Shown here piece after piece: positions 54,007 through 62,442 of a DNA stretch of 64,000 nucleotides. The stretch is from Glutamicibacter sp. B1. GTDB lineage: Bacteria > Actinomycetota > Actinomycetes > Actinomycetales > Micrococcaceae. A model generated the notes under the pieces. It made no database searches. It had not been told where the DNA came from and worked only from the letters and a program-made list of their open reading frames with translations. Numbering within the stretch: the stretch's first letter is position 1; the number at the start of each line of letters is the position of its first letter. The position numbers were made by a program, and so were the translations under genes. The stretch spans positions 620,001-684,000 of the forward strand of contig NZ_CP125942.1 of the NCBI RefSeq assembly GCF_039602135.1, given 5' to 3'.

Positions 54007-55227
54007 ATGGCACTTCCTGAGTCAAAGACTGAAATGAGCCCCAAGGCTCGGCGCGCGGCCCTGTTAGGGGCCATGTTCCTGATGGCCACCAGCGCCATCG
54101 GTCCCGGGTTCATTACCCAGACCACTGAGTTCACCGTACAAATCGGTGCGGCTTTCGCTTTTGCCATTGTCGTTTCGATCCTGGTTGATATCGCAGTACA
54201 GCTCAATGTTTGGCGCGTTATCGGTGTCACGGGAATGCGTGCCCAAGAACTAGGAAATAAAGTTCTGCCCGGCGTTGGATGGTTCCTCGCGGTCCTCGTC
54301 TTCATCGGCGGCATGGTCTTCAACATCGGCAACATCGCCGGTACCGGACTTGGCGTGAACGCCATGCTCGGTGCGGACGCCAAGATCGGCGGAGCGATCT
54401 CCGCCGTGATTGCGATCTTAATCTTCTTGTCCAAGAAAGCCGGAATGGCCCTAGACCGCATTGTGGTCCTGCTTGGTGCCATCATGATCCTGCTGATGCT
54501 CTACGTAGCCATCGTCGCAGCACCGCCAGTAGGTGACGCGTTGCGCAATGTTGTCCTGCCCGAGAAGATTGACTTCCTGATCATTACCACCCTGATCGGT
54601 GGCACCGTGGGTGGCTACATCACCTACGCTGGCGCACACCGCATGATCGATTCGGGCACCAGCGGCATCGAGCACATCAAATCAATTTCCAACACCTCGG
54701 TCTTGGCCATCATTGTCACCGGCGTGATGCGCGTGCTTTTGTTCTTGGCGATCCTCGGCGTTGTGGCCGGCGGCGTAGTTTTGGCCAGTGATAATAAAGC
54801 TGCCGAAGCCTTCGGACATGCAGCAGGAGACATTGGAATCCGTGCCTTTGGCATCATTCTCTGGGCTGCTGCATTGACCAGCGTTATCGGTGCCGCCTAC
54901 ACCTCGGTTTCCTTTATCACCAAGCAGACCACCTCTGAACGTACCCGCAATCTCATTACCGTTGCTTTCATCGCGGTCTGCGGTGTTATCTACCTGCTAC
55001 TCGGCAAGGCACCAGCCACTCTGCTGATTTTCGCTGGCGCATTCAACGGCCTGATTCTGCCAGTTGGCTTCGCGGTCCTGCTGTGGGTAGCTTGGCGTCG
55101 ACGTGACCTCATGGGCGGTTACAAGTACCCGAAGTTCCTCCTCACTGTCGGTGTACTGGCATGGTTGCTCAGCGTGTTCCTCGGATGGAACTCATTGACC
55201 GGTCTCGCTGCACTCTGGCAGGCCTAA
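54007..55227 (+). CDS. NRAMP-like transporter (YcsG type)
   Basis: 406 residues with about 11 membrane helices of the NRAMP/divalent metal transporter fold: AIGPGFITQTTEFTVQIG in helix 1 replaces the classic DPGN metal motif of MntH, so metal transport is doubtful. It pairs with the DUF1445 gene 12 bases downstream, as ycsG and ycsI do in Bacillus subtilis beside the kipI-kipA-ycsF 5-oxoprolinase genes. Uptake of 5-oxoproline or a related compound is a guess from context. The ATG has GGAACG upstream. Confidence 0.82.
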   Translation: MALPESKTEMSPKARRAALLGAMFLMATSAIGPGFITQTTEFTVQIGAAFAFAIVVSILVDIAVQLNVWRVIGVTGMRAQELGNKVLPGVGWFLAVLVFIGGMVFNIGNIAGTGLGVNAMLGADAKIGGAISAVIAILIFLSKKAGMALDRIVVLLGAIMILLMLYVAIVAAPPVGDALRNVVLPEKIDFLIITTLIGGTVGGYITYAGAHRMIDSGTSGIEHIKSISNTSVLAIIVTGVMRVLLFLAILGVVAGGVVLASDNKAAEAFGHAAGDIGIRAFGIILWAAALTSVIGAAYTSVSFITKQTTSERTRNLITVAFIAVCGVIYLLLGKAPATLLIFAGAFNGLILPVGFAVLLWVAWRRRDLMGGYKYPKFLLTVGVLAWLLSVFLGWNSLTGLAALWQA

Positions 55228-55239
55228 GGCGATCAAGAA

Positions 55240-56049
55240 ATGAACAACCTCAAAGATCTGAACCTAGACCAGCGCGCCGCATTATCCCCGAAGGAAGCAC
55301 GAGAGTACTTCCGTAAAGGCCAGGTGCTTCCAACCGCCGGTATTAGCGCTGGATACGCGCAAGCAAATTTGATGATCGTGCCACAAGAGCTGGCTTTCGA
55401 CGTCTTGCTATTTGCGCAGCGTAACCCCAAGTCTTGTCCGGTGTTGGGCGTGCTCGAAGCCGGGGAAGTATCCAGTGAGCTATTTGCCGGTGGAGATATC
55501 CGAACCGATGTGCCACAGTACATGGTTTACGAAAACGGCGTGAAAGTTGCTGAACCGACTGACCTGAGCGAGTACTGGCGCGATGACCTGGTCACCTTCA
55601 TCATCGGCTGTTCGTTCACTTTTGAGTCGGCCTTGATCGATAGTGGGATCTCCGTCGCCCACATTGAGCAGGGTGTGAACGTACCCATGTATAAGACGAC
55701 CCTTAGGTCCAAAACTGCCGGGAAAATGTCTGGACCTATGGTTGTTTCAATGCGACCTATTCCGGCTTCACAAGTTGCTGATGCAGTCCGGATTACCTCC
55801 AGATATCCTGCAGTGCACGGAGCACCGGTACATATTGGTAACCCCGAAGAACTAGGCATCACGGATCTTTCAAAACCAGATTTTGGTGATGCCGTTGACA
55901 TCCAGGAAGGCGCTGTTCCAGTGTTCTGGGCCTGTGGGGTCACACCACAAGCGGCCGTCATGGAGTCGAAGCCAACCTTAGCTATCGGACATGCGCCGGG
56001 GCACATGCTGATTACTGATATCAAAGATTCTCAATACCAAGTGCCATAA
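55240..56049 (+). CDS. putative hydro-lyase, DUF1445 (YcsI-like)
   Basis: 269 residues, full length for DUF1445. Conserved features: the N-terminal SPKEAREYFRKGQVLPTAGISAGYAQANLMIVP, then FIIGCSFTFESALIDSGI (a Cys near 123), HIEQGVNVPMYKT and VFWACGVTPQAAVMES (Cys near 231). Some relatives are called D-glutamate cyclase-like or hydro-lyase; if it makes 5-oxoproline from a glutamate derivative it would feed PxpABC, but this is inference. It is cotranscribed with the NRAMP-like gene. Confidence 0.82.
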   Translation: MNNLKDLNLDQRAALSPKEAREYFRKGQVLPTAGISAGYAQANLMIVPQELAFDVLLFAQRNPKSCPVLGVLEAGEVSSELFAGGDIRTDVPQYMVYENGVKVAEPTDLSEYWRDDLVTFIIGCSFTFESALIDSGISVAHIEQGVNVPMYKTTLRSKTAGKMSGPMVVSMRPIPASQVADAVRITSRYPAVHGAPVHIGNPEELGITDLSKPDFGDAVDIQEGAVPVFWACGVTPQAAVMESKPTLAIGHAPGHMLITDIKDSQYQVP

Positions 56050-56053
56050 CCAA

Positions 56054-56099
56054 AAGTACTGCGGTGTTCTTCCGCTTCGGGAAGAACACCGCAGTACTT
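56054..56099. terminator. strong bidirectional terminator
   Basis: AAGTACTGCGGTGTTCTTCC pairs with its complement around GCTTC, then TGTTT. It lies between the convergent DUF1445 and deaminase genes. Confidence 0.88.
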
Positions 56100-56119
56100 G
56101 TTTAAGACACGATTCTTAG

Positions 56120-57109
56120 TTAGTGCTGGTTAGCCCAAGCTTCTACTTCGGCCAGACGTTCTTGCTTTGCAGCGTCGTCAATGAATGAAGATTCAAAAGA
56201 GTTTCGAGCCAATTGGGTCAGTTGCTCGGTGCTGAAATTGAACGACTCCATGAGGGAAGCAAAGTTGGCATCCATGTAGCCACCGAAGTAGGCGGGATCA
56301 TCTGAATGGACTGAAACTTTCAGGCCTGCTTCGAGCATGGACGGCAATGGGTGATCTGCCATCGTATCGACAGCGCGCAGACGGATATTTGATAGCGGGC
56401 AGACCGTCAGTGGCATCTGTTCTGCAACAAGTCGTTGCACCAGCTTTTCATCATCCAAGCAACGGATGCCATGATCTACTCGTTCAACTTTCAGCAGATC
56501 TAGCGCTTGCCAAATGTAGTCAGCTGGACCTTCTTCGCCGGCGTGGGCGACAACATGCAGGCCATTGGCTCGGGCGAGGTCGAATACCTCGATAAAGAGT
56601 TCCGGTGGGAAACCTAGCTCGGAGGAATCTAGACCGATACCGTCGATTTCGTGCTTCTCGGTGATCATCAAGCGTAATAGGTCCAATGCCTCGCTCGCTG
56701 GGGCATGTCGCCAGAAGCAAGCGATGAGCTTGTGCGAGATTCCCCAGTTTTCTTCGGCTTCGTTCAATGCCTCACGAATTCCGGAAATGACGTCACGCAG
56801 GTCCATGCCACGCTCAACATGCGCCTGGGGATCAAAGAACAGCTCAACATGGCGAACACCGCAGTCGTTGGCACGTTGAAGGTAGGCCATGGTGATTTCG
56901 TGGAAGTCTTCGCGAGTGCGTAGCACCATCATGTTGGCGTAGAACAGGTCAAGGAAGGACTGTAAGCTACTGAACTCGTACTGTGCTCGAAGCCCGTCAA
57001 TTGAGCTGTATGGCAGCTCGATGGAGTGCTTGGCAGCCAACGCCATAATCATCTCGGGTTCCAAGGTTCCTTCGAGATGGATATGTAATTCGGCAACGGG
57101 CAACTTCAC
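56120..57109 (-). CDS. adenosine deaminase-family enzyme, probably adenine deaminase type
   Basis: 329 residues of the metal-dependent adenosine/adenine deaminase family. Zinc site HIHLEGT (near 9), HVVAHAGEEGP with His and the catalytic Glu (near 192), VDHGIRCLDD and HSDDPAYFGGY (near 272). The SDDPxxFGGY ending is, from memory, that of adenine deaminases (yeast Aah1-like) rather than classical adenosine deaminase. It produces hypoxanthine or inosine. The start is GTG at 57109 with AAAGG 8 bases upstream. It sits between the two halves of the 5-oxoproline module with no evident link. Confidence 0.87.
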   Translation of the reverse strand: MKLPVAELHIHLEGTLEPEMIMALAAKHSIELPYSSIDGLRAQYEFSSLQSFLDLFYANMMVLRTREDFHEITMAYLQRANDCGVRHVELFFDPQAHVERGMDLRDVISGIREALNEAEENWGISHKLIACFWRHAPASEALDLLRLMITEKHEIDGIGLDSSELGFPPELFIEVFDLARANGLHVVAHAGEEGPADYIWQALDLLKVERVDHGIRCLDDEKLVQRLVAEQMPLTVCPLSNIRLRAVDTMADHPLPSMLEAGLKVSVHSDDPAYFGGYMDANFASLMESFNFSTEQLTQLARNSFESSFIDDAAKQERLAEVEAWANQH

Positions 57110-57494
57110 GGGCGGAACCTTTCAGCAACGGCTAGCGGACTCGATCTCACCGGCCCAGGTGGGGACTCGCAAGATTTCCTTAAACCTTACGCTGAGTAAC
57201 TAAGCACCGGCTGGGCGATAGGCCCATTGTGGAAACGACTATCACGACAATTGCCAGTGGAGCTTAACTTCGTCTGGACTTCGGCGCACGGGTACGTTTG
57301 GGAGGCCTCGATGAGGCTAGATACCGCGGAAATCTAGACTTTGAGGCAAGGAAGAACATCCGAAAGGAACTAAACGGGTGAGTAGAAAACGGCGAAGATG
57401 AATCAAAGAATTCAAGGTAGTGGATGAGCAGACCGTCGAGCCACTGATGAGACAGAAGTCGCAAGACATCCGTTGTTCAAAGCCGCGGATGCCG
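57110..57494. other. intergenic region with hairpins, no recognised gene
   Basis: 385 bases between the deaminase (minus) and GntR (minus) genes. It holds the deaminase promoter presumably, a GCCTC-GAT-GAGGC hairpin near 57305-57317, and CTAGAT-N9-ATCTAG at 57317-57337. AGCCGCGGA/TCCGCGGCT (57481-57507) overlaps the gntR stop and may be its terminator. Short frames here look like chance. Confidence 0.4.
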
Positions 57495-58172
57495 TTATTC
57501 CGCGGCTGCCTTAATGTGCTCCAACAGCTCAGCCTCCGCGGTATCCAAATAGCCACGCAAGGCAGCGGCTGCTTCATCCCGCTTACCTTCGCTCAGCAAC
57601 TGAACCAGCTGGGCATTTTGCTCCACATAGTGAGAGTGAAAATCTGGGGCATCACTCATCGCGTGGAAGACCAAGCGCATGCGAGCCAGCACTCGTCCCA
57701 TAAGTTCTTGAACCAAAGTGCTATCAGAAGAACGAACCAGCTGTTGATGGAACGCCTGATTAGCGCTGGCCATCCGGGGGATATCTGCATCCTCAAGGGC
57801 AGCGCGAGCTTCAACGATGATTTTGCCCAGTTCCGCCAGGTCCAGTTCCGGGCCCCAAGCCAAACAAGCAGGCTCAATCGTGCGTCTCACCGCATAAATT
57901 TCACGCACATCATCAGCATCCGGTGACGCGACAAAAACCCCACGGTTGGGGATTCTCGTGATGATCAGTTCACTGTCCAACAGGGTGAAGCTTTCGCGCA
58001 AGGTATTGCGCGAAAGCCCTAACGACTCCGCTAGGGACTGCTCTGAGAGCTTGTCTCCAGGCAACAGTTCACCTTCGGCAATGCGAGAACGCAAAAGATC
58101 CGCAGCCCACACGCTGGTATGCGCATGGGGTGCTCTGCTCGGAAGTGCCGAAAAGCTGCTGCTGGAGTTCAT
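57495..58172 (-). CDS. GntR-family (FCD) regulator of the 5-oxoproline module
   Basis: 225 residues. The N-terminal winged helix (LSEQSLAESLGLSRNTLRESFTLLDSE, about 42-70) is followed by the FCD domain with its metal-site residues (EIYAVRRTIEPACL, NQAFHQQLV, HSHYVEQNAQL, LRGYLDTAEAELL). It lies 52 bases after the biotin carboxylase on the same strand, so it is probably the last gene of the pxp operon. Shared TTGTT-C-AACAA palindromes at pxpA and the NRAMP gene are its likely binding sites. Confidence 0.86.
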   Translation of the reverse strand: MNSSSSFSALPSRAPHAHTSVWAADLLRSRIAEGELLPGDKLSEQSLAESLGLSRNTLRESFTLLDSELIITRIPNRGVFVASPDADDVREIYAVRRTIEPACLAWGPELDLAELGKIIVEARAALEDADIPRMASANQAFHQQLVRSSDSTLVQELMGRVLARMRLVFHAMSDAPDFHSHYVEQNAQLVQLLSEGKRDEAAAALRGYLDTAEAELLEHIKAAAE

Positions 58173-58224
58173 TAGTCCAACTTATCCCAACTCGTTGCCC
58201 AAAAAGGAACAGGCGGCCACCGCG

Positions 58225-59964
58225 TTACTGGATGCTACCCAATGTATCGGAACGACGAACCGTGGCCCCAACCTCAAGTTCTGCCTTCGTGAAAACACCA
58301 TCGCGATGAGCCACCACAGCAGACTCCATCTTCATGGCTTCAACTACAGCGACAGTCTGTCCCTTGGATACTTGCTCGCCATCTTCAACAGCAAACCGGA
58401 CAAGGTTGCCATCCATGGGGCTGAGCACCGCAGCCTCATCCGTATCTGCCGCTTCGTCGGCTTGAGCTGAAGTGGCCGCGCCTGCACCCGAGGGGTTGCG
58501 CAAAGCATTGGTCAGGGCAGCTGGCAATCCAAGCTGCACGGCCTTGCCATCAAGTTCAATGGTGATGGTTTCCCGACTGGTATCAGGCTGGTCAAGATCA
58601 ATCTGATCACTGGCCTGAACCTCGTTGAGGAACTCATCTTCAATCCACGTGGTGTAGACCTTCAACTCTTCACCGTTAAAGTCTTCGTTTTCCAGGACCG
58701 CACGGTGGAAGGGTAGGACGGTGGGGACACCAGCGATGGTGATTTCGTCCAAGGCCAAGCGTGCACGACGCAGGGCTTGGGCACGGTCAGCCCCGTGCAC
58801 AATTAGCTTGGCAATCATTGAATCGTAGAACGGCGGGATGACCGAACCGCTTCGAACGCCAGAATCAATACGCACCCCGGCACCGGTAGGAGCCTCGAAG
58901 CGTTCTACCGTTCCCGGAGAAGGAAGGAAGCCACGGGCTGGGTCTTCAGCATTGATACGGAATTCAAAGGCGTGCCCCTGCGGTGCTGGGTCTTCTGTCA
59001 ACGACAGTGGCAGTCCATCTGCGATGCGGAACTGTTCAGCGACCAGATCCACGCCGGCAGTCTCTTCGGTGATCGGGTGTTCCACCTGCAACCGGGTATT
59101 GACCTCCAAGAAGGAAATCAGTCCATCCTGGGCCACCAGGTACTCGACGGTGCCAGCCCCCACGTAACCTGCCTCTTTGCAGATTGCCTTGGCCGACTCA
59201 TGAATGCGGGTCCGCTGTTCATCGCTGAGGAAAGGCGCCGGGGCTTCTTCCACCAGTTTCTGGTGTCGACGCTGCAGAGAGCAATCACGGGTGCCAACAA
59301 CGATCACGTTGCCGTGGCTATCGGCCAGTACCTGAGCTTCGACGTGTCGTGGCTTGGAGAGGAAACGCTCCACAAAGCATTCACCACGGCCAAAGGCCAC
59401 GGTGGCTTCACGAGTGGCCGATTCGAAGGCCTCGGTGATCTCATCTAATGAATACGCGATCTTGATGCCTCGGCCGCCACCACCAAAGGCAGCCTTAATG
59501 GCGACGGGTACACCGTACTCTTCAGCGAAGGCACGAACCTCGGCAGCATTTTCAGCCGGACCATCGGTGCCCGGAGCCAACGGTGCACCAGCGCGCACCG
59601 CAATCTGCCGCGCAGTGACCTTATTACCCAAATCTTCAATGGCCTGCGGCGAAGGGCCAATCCACTTCATGCCCGCATCAATGACCGCCTGGGCGAAGTT
59701 GGCGTTCTCCGAGAGGAAACCATAACCCGGGTGAACTGCATCCGCCCCAGAGCGTTGGGCGATCTCAATGATCTTTTCAATATTCAGATAGGTGTCCGCA
59801 CCGGTGGACCCGTGCAGTGGGTAAGCCTCGTCGGCACGGCGCACATGCAGTGCATCGGCATCCGGGTCAGAGTAAATAGCTACCGAAGAAATGTTTGCAT
59901 CAGTGGCGGCCCGAGCAATACGGACTGCGATTTCGCCACGGTTGGCGATGAGTACCTTTTTCAT
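58225..59964 (-). CDS. accC: biotin carboxylase fused to biotin carboxyl carrier domain
   Basis: 579 residues. The biotin carboxylase ATP-grasp domain spans about 1-445 ([63 protein letters not shown]). A linker follows, then a biotinyl domain (about 505-579) with the lysine in [11 protein letters not shown]. No carboxyltransferase gene is adjacent; the gene sits 15 bases after the PxpB-PxpC fusion, as in many 5-oxoprolinase/urea-amidolyase-like clusters. What it carboxylates here is unknown, but a part in the 5-oxoproline pathway is inferred from the operon. Confidence 0.9.
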   Translation of the reverse strand: MKKVLIANRGEIAVRIARAATDANISSVAIYSDPDADALHVRRADEAYPLHGSTGADTYLNIEKIIEIAQRSGADAVHPGYGFLSENANFAQAVIDAGMKWIGPSPQAIEDLGNKVTARQIAVRAGAPLAPGTDGPAENAAEVRAFAEEYGVPVAIKAAFGGGGRGIKIAYSLDEITEAFESATREATVAFGRGECFVERFLSKPRHVEAQVLADSHGNVIVVGTRDCSLQRRHQKLVEEAPAPFLSDEQRTRIHESAKAICKEAGYVGAGTVEYLVAQDGLISFLEVNTRLQVEHPITEETAGVDLVAEQFRIADGLPLSLTEDPAPQGHAFEFRINAEDPARGFLPSPGTVERFEAPTGAGVRIDSGVRSGSVIPPFYDSMIAKLIVHGADRAQALRRARLALDEITIAGVPTVLPFHRAVLENEDFNGEELKVYTTWIEDEFLNEVQASDQIDLDQPDTSRETITIELDGKAVQLGLPAALTNALRNPSGAGAATSAQADEAADTDEAAVLSPMDGNLVRFAVEDGEQVSKGQTVAVVEAMKMESAVVAHRDGVFTKAELEVGATVRRSDTLGSIQ

Positions 59965-59979
59965 GACAATCCTAAGAAG

Positions 59980-61578
59980 TTACTTGGCCGTCAAAGCGGC
60001 GGGGGACTGGAGAACAAAACGGATCCTGCTCCCCGGCGGAAGCTGGGCTGCGACGCTGAGATCTTCAGCGAGAACTGTGGCAATCACCGGATAACCACCG
60101 GTGACCGGATGATCCGCAAGGAAGAGTACCGGTAAGCCAGAAGGTGGAACCTGCAAGGAGCCTCTCGCGACGCCCTCACTGGCCAGCTCCCCGGTGAGCA
60201 CACGTTCTAGTGGTGTTCCCTCGGTTGCTAAGCGGATACCCACACGATTCGACTCACTGGTGACATCCCAGAGCTGACCGGTCAGGTGGTCTAGGCCTTG
60301 CTGGCCGAACCATTCGGTGCGCGGACCGGCAATCACCCTGAGCTGATACACGCCGTCATCATCGGGAACCACCAGTGTGCTGGGCTGCGGGTTACCCACA
60401 ATGTGCCCGATCTTTGGGGATTTGACCGGAATGAAAGACCCCGAGGTCAGCGGATCCGGCCCCACCGAGGATAGGGTATCTGTCGACAGTGAACCCAGTA
60501 CCGGTGGCAGAGCGATCTCGCCACGAACAGCGAGATAACTGCGCATCCCTTGGCCATCGGGCTCTACACTCAAGCGCTCGCCGTTAAGCAGGGCAAAGGG
60601 CGTATTGCTCAGAACCTGTCGGGTGGTGCGCACCGGATCATCCTTGGCCGGGGTAATGAAGAGTTTGGCCTGTGCCCCTGAATGCGCCAGTACTTGGTCT
60701 TCACTGGCTTCCAGGGTGATGATACTGCCCAGGTTTTCAATGACCGCGTGGTCTAAAGCATTGCCTACCAATGAATTAGCTTGACGGTATGCTTTTGGAT
60801 CCGCTGCTCCGGCGGCCCCAACCCCAAGGTTTCCGTAGCCAATGCGTCCGGCATCTTGTAATAGGGATTGCAGGCCAGCATCGATCACTTTGAGGCCGCT
60901 GGTTGGTTCAGTGATGCCGGTGTCTACTGGTGCATCGGCTTGCTGACTAACGCTCAGCTTCTGCGTGGTCGCAATGAACTGGACAGTATCCTGTGGGCGG
61001 ATCAGTGCCGGATTCTCGCGGTCTAGATCCCACATCTGCAGATCGGTGTGGCCAATCAGCTGCCAGCCACCAGGGGACTGGCGGGGATAAACCGCAGAGT
61101 AGTCGCCAGCTAATGCCACGGCACCTGAGGGCACCTTGGTTCGTGGGGTATCTCGACGGGGGACGTTCAGTTTCTGGTTCTCGCCCAGTAGGTAGGCGAA
61201 GCCTGGGGCGAACCCGCCGAACACTGCTCGCCATGTTTGGGACGTGTGCACGTTGATGACGGCTTCGACGCTTAGCCCGGTGAGCTTTGCTAAGGCCTCT
61301 AGGTCTTCACCGTCGTAGTGCACCGGAATTTCCACCAGCTTGCCCGCGCTGCGATCTGCAGAAGCAACTTCGAGATCTGGCAGCGTGGCCATGGCTGCTT
61401 TAGCTTCTTGTGATGAGCTGAATTTCAGGAAAACTGTCTGCGCAGCAGCGAGTAGGTCACGTTGACCGGGTAGTGGAGAAGCTTCCAACGCGGCATTGAG
61501 CGCCAGCACCGCATCAAGCGAGTCGAGGTCAATGAGCAGATCATGAGAACCGGCCCGGTGTATGGCGCGGATGCTCAC
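59980..61578 (-). CDS. pxpBC: 5-oxoprolinase subunits B and C fused (KipI-KipA)
   Basis: 532 residues, close to the sum of separate PxpB and PxpC. Residues 1-215 are KipI-like ([71 protein letters not shown]). Residues 228-532 are KipA/AHS2-like ([34 protein letters not shown], ending [25 protein letters not shown]). Together with PxpA it hydrolyses 5-oxoproline to glutamate with ATP. The start overlaps the pxpA stop (ATGA). The fusion fixes a 1:1 ratio of the two subunits. Confidence 0.9.
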   Translation of the reverse strand: MSIRAIHRAGSHDLLIDLDSLDAVLALNAALEASPLPGQRDLLAAAQTVFLKFSSSQEAKAAMATLPDLEVASADRSAGKLVEIPVHYDGEDLEALAKLTGLSVEAVINVHTSQTWRAVFGGFAPGFAYLLGENQKLNVPRRDTPRTKVPSGAVALAGDYSAVYPRQSPGGWQLIGHTDLQMWDLDRENPALIRPQDTVQFIATTQKLSVSQQADAPVDTGITEPTSGLKVIDAGLQSLLQDAGRIGYGNLGVGAAGAADPKAYRQANSLVGNALDHAVIENLGSIITLEASEDQVLAHSGAQAKLFITPAKDDPVRTTRQVLSNTPFALLNGERLSVEPDGQGMRSYLAVRGEIALPPVLGSLSTDTLSSVGPDPLTSGSFIPVKSPKIGHIVGNPQPSTLVVPDDDGVYQLRVIAGPRTEWFGQQGLDHLTGQLWDVTSESNRVGIRLATEGTPLERVLTGELASEGVARGSLQVPPSGLPVLFLADHPVTGGYPVIATVLAEDLSVAAQLPPGSRIRFVLQSPAALTAK

Positions 61579-62333
61579 GCGAAGCTCCGGATCTGCACTC
61601 CGGCGTTTTCTAATCCGCTGCGTACGGCACGAGCCATGGCCACGGCTCCCGCGGTATCTCCGTGTAGGCAGATGCTTTCCGCGGGCATGGTGATGGTGCT
61701 GCCATCAACGGCAATGATGGTGCCTTCGGTGGCCAGACGGATCATATTGTTGGTGACTGCCTCGGGATCATGCAGTACCGCATTGGCTTCGCGGCGGGAT
61801 ACCAAGGTGCCCTCGGGAGTGTAGTTGCGGTCGGCAAAGGCTTCGGCGACGGCGCGCAAGCCTGCGGCTTCAGCTTTTTGCAGGGCTACAGATCCTGGAA
61901 GAAGCAGAACGGGCAGGTCGGTGCCGAAGGCCTTAATGGCATCGATGACCGCTTGGGCGTGGATCTCGTGGTGCACGATGGTGTTGTACAGGGCCCCGTG
62001 GGGCTTGACGTATTTGATTTCGCCGCCGGCACTGCGAGCCAGGGCTTGTAGGGCGCCGAGCTGGTAGAGGACGTCATCGGCGAGTTCGGTGGCTGAGCAG
62101 TCGAGGAATCGGCGGCCGAATCCTGCGAGGTCTCGGTAGCCTACGTGGGCGCCGATGGTGACGTTGGCGCTTACGGCGTCACGGCAGGTCTGTGCGATGG
62201 TGCTGGGGTCACCGGCGTGGAAACCGCAGGCAATATTGGCAGAAGAGACCGAGGTGAAAATGGCTGCGTCGTCGCCCATTTTCCAGTTGCCGAAAGACTC
62301 GCCGACGTCAGAATTTAGGTCTATGAATGGCAT
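61575..62333 (-). CDS. pxpA: 5-oxoprolinase subunit A (LamB/YcsF family)
   Basis: 252 residues, full length. Conserved stretches: [70 protein letters not shown] and [19 protein letters not shown]. It is the first gene of the pxpA-pxpBC-accC-gntR operon. The ATG at 62333 has GGGG about 6 bases upstream. Its promoter carries the TTGTT-C-AACAA palindrome over the -35. Confidence 0.92.
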   Translation of the reverse strand: MPFIDLNSDVGESFGNWKMGDDAAIFTSVSSANIACGFHAGDPSTIAQTCRDAVSANVTIGAHVGYRDLAGFGRRFLDCSATELADDVLYQLGALQALARSAGGEIKYVKPHGALYNTIVHHEIHAQAVIDAIKAFGTDLPVLLLPGSVALQKAEAAGLRAVAEAFADRNYTPEGTLVSRREANAVLHDPEAVTNNMIRLATEGTIIAVDGSTITMPAESICLHGDTAGAVAMARAVRSGLENAGVQIRSFA

Positions 62334-62360
62334 TGTGATCCCCGTCTCGTGAACAACTCT

Positions 62361-62400
62361 TGGTAAAAGAATGCCCTACTTTTGATAATTGTTCAACAAT
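62361..62400 (-). promoter_or_regulatory. pxpA promoter with GntR-type operator over the -35
   Basis: ATTGTT-C-AACAAT (62388-62400) is a perfect palindrome with the same core as the twin sites at 53904-53940. On the minus strand TTGAAC (62396-62391) within it and CATTCT (62373-62368) are 17 bases apart, forming a -35/-10 pair; the start would be near 62361, 28 bases before the ATG. Confidence 0.65.
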
Positions 62401-62442
62401 CTGGGGAAGGTTTTCTTAACTTCCGTCACACCATTGCATTGC

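Noticed and set aside
57472..57478. A further GTTGTTC half-site of the oxoproline motif near the end of gntR
   Set aside because: The other half does not match (AAAGCC), and it lies downstream of the gene rather than at a promoter.
62345..62357. A second operator near pxpA containing AACAAC
   Set aside because: Only one half matches; the left half agrees at about two of six positions.
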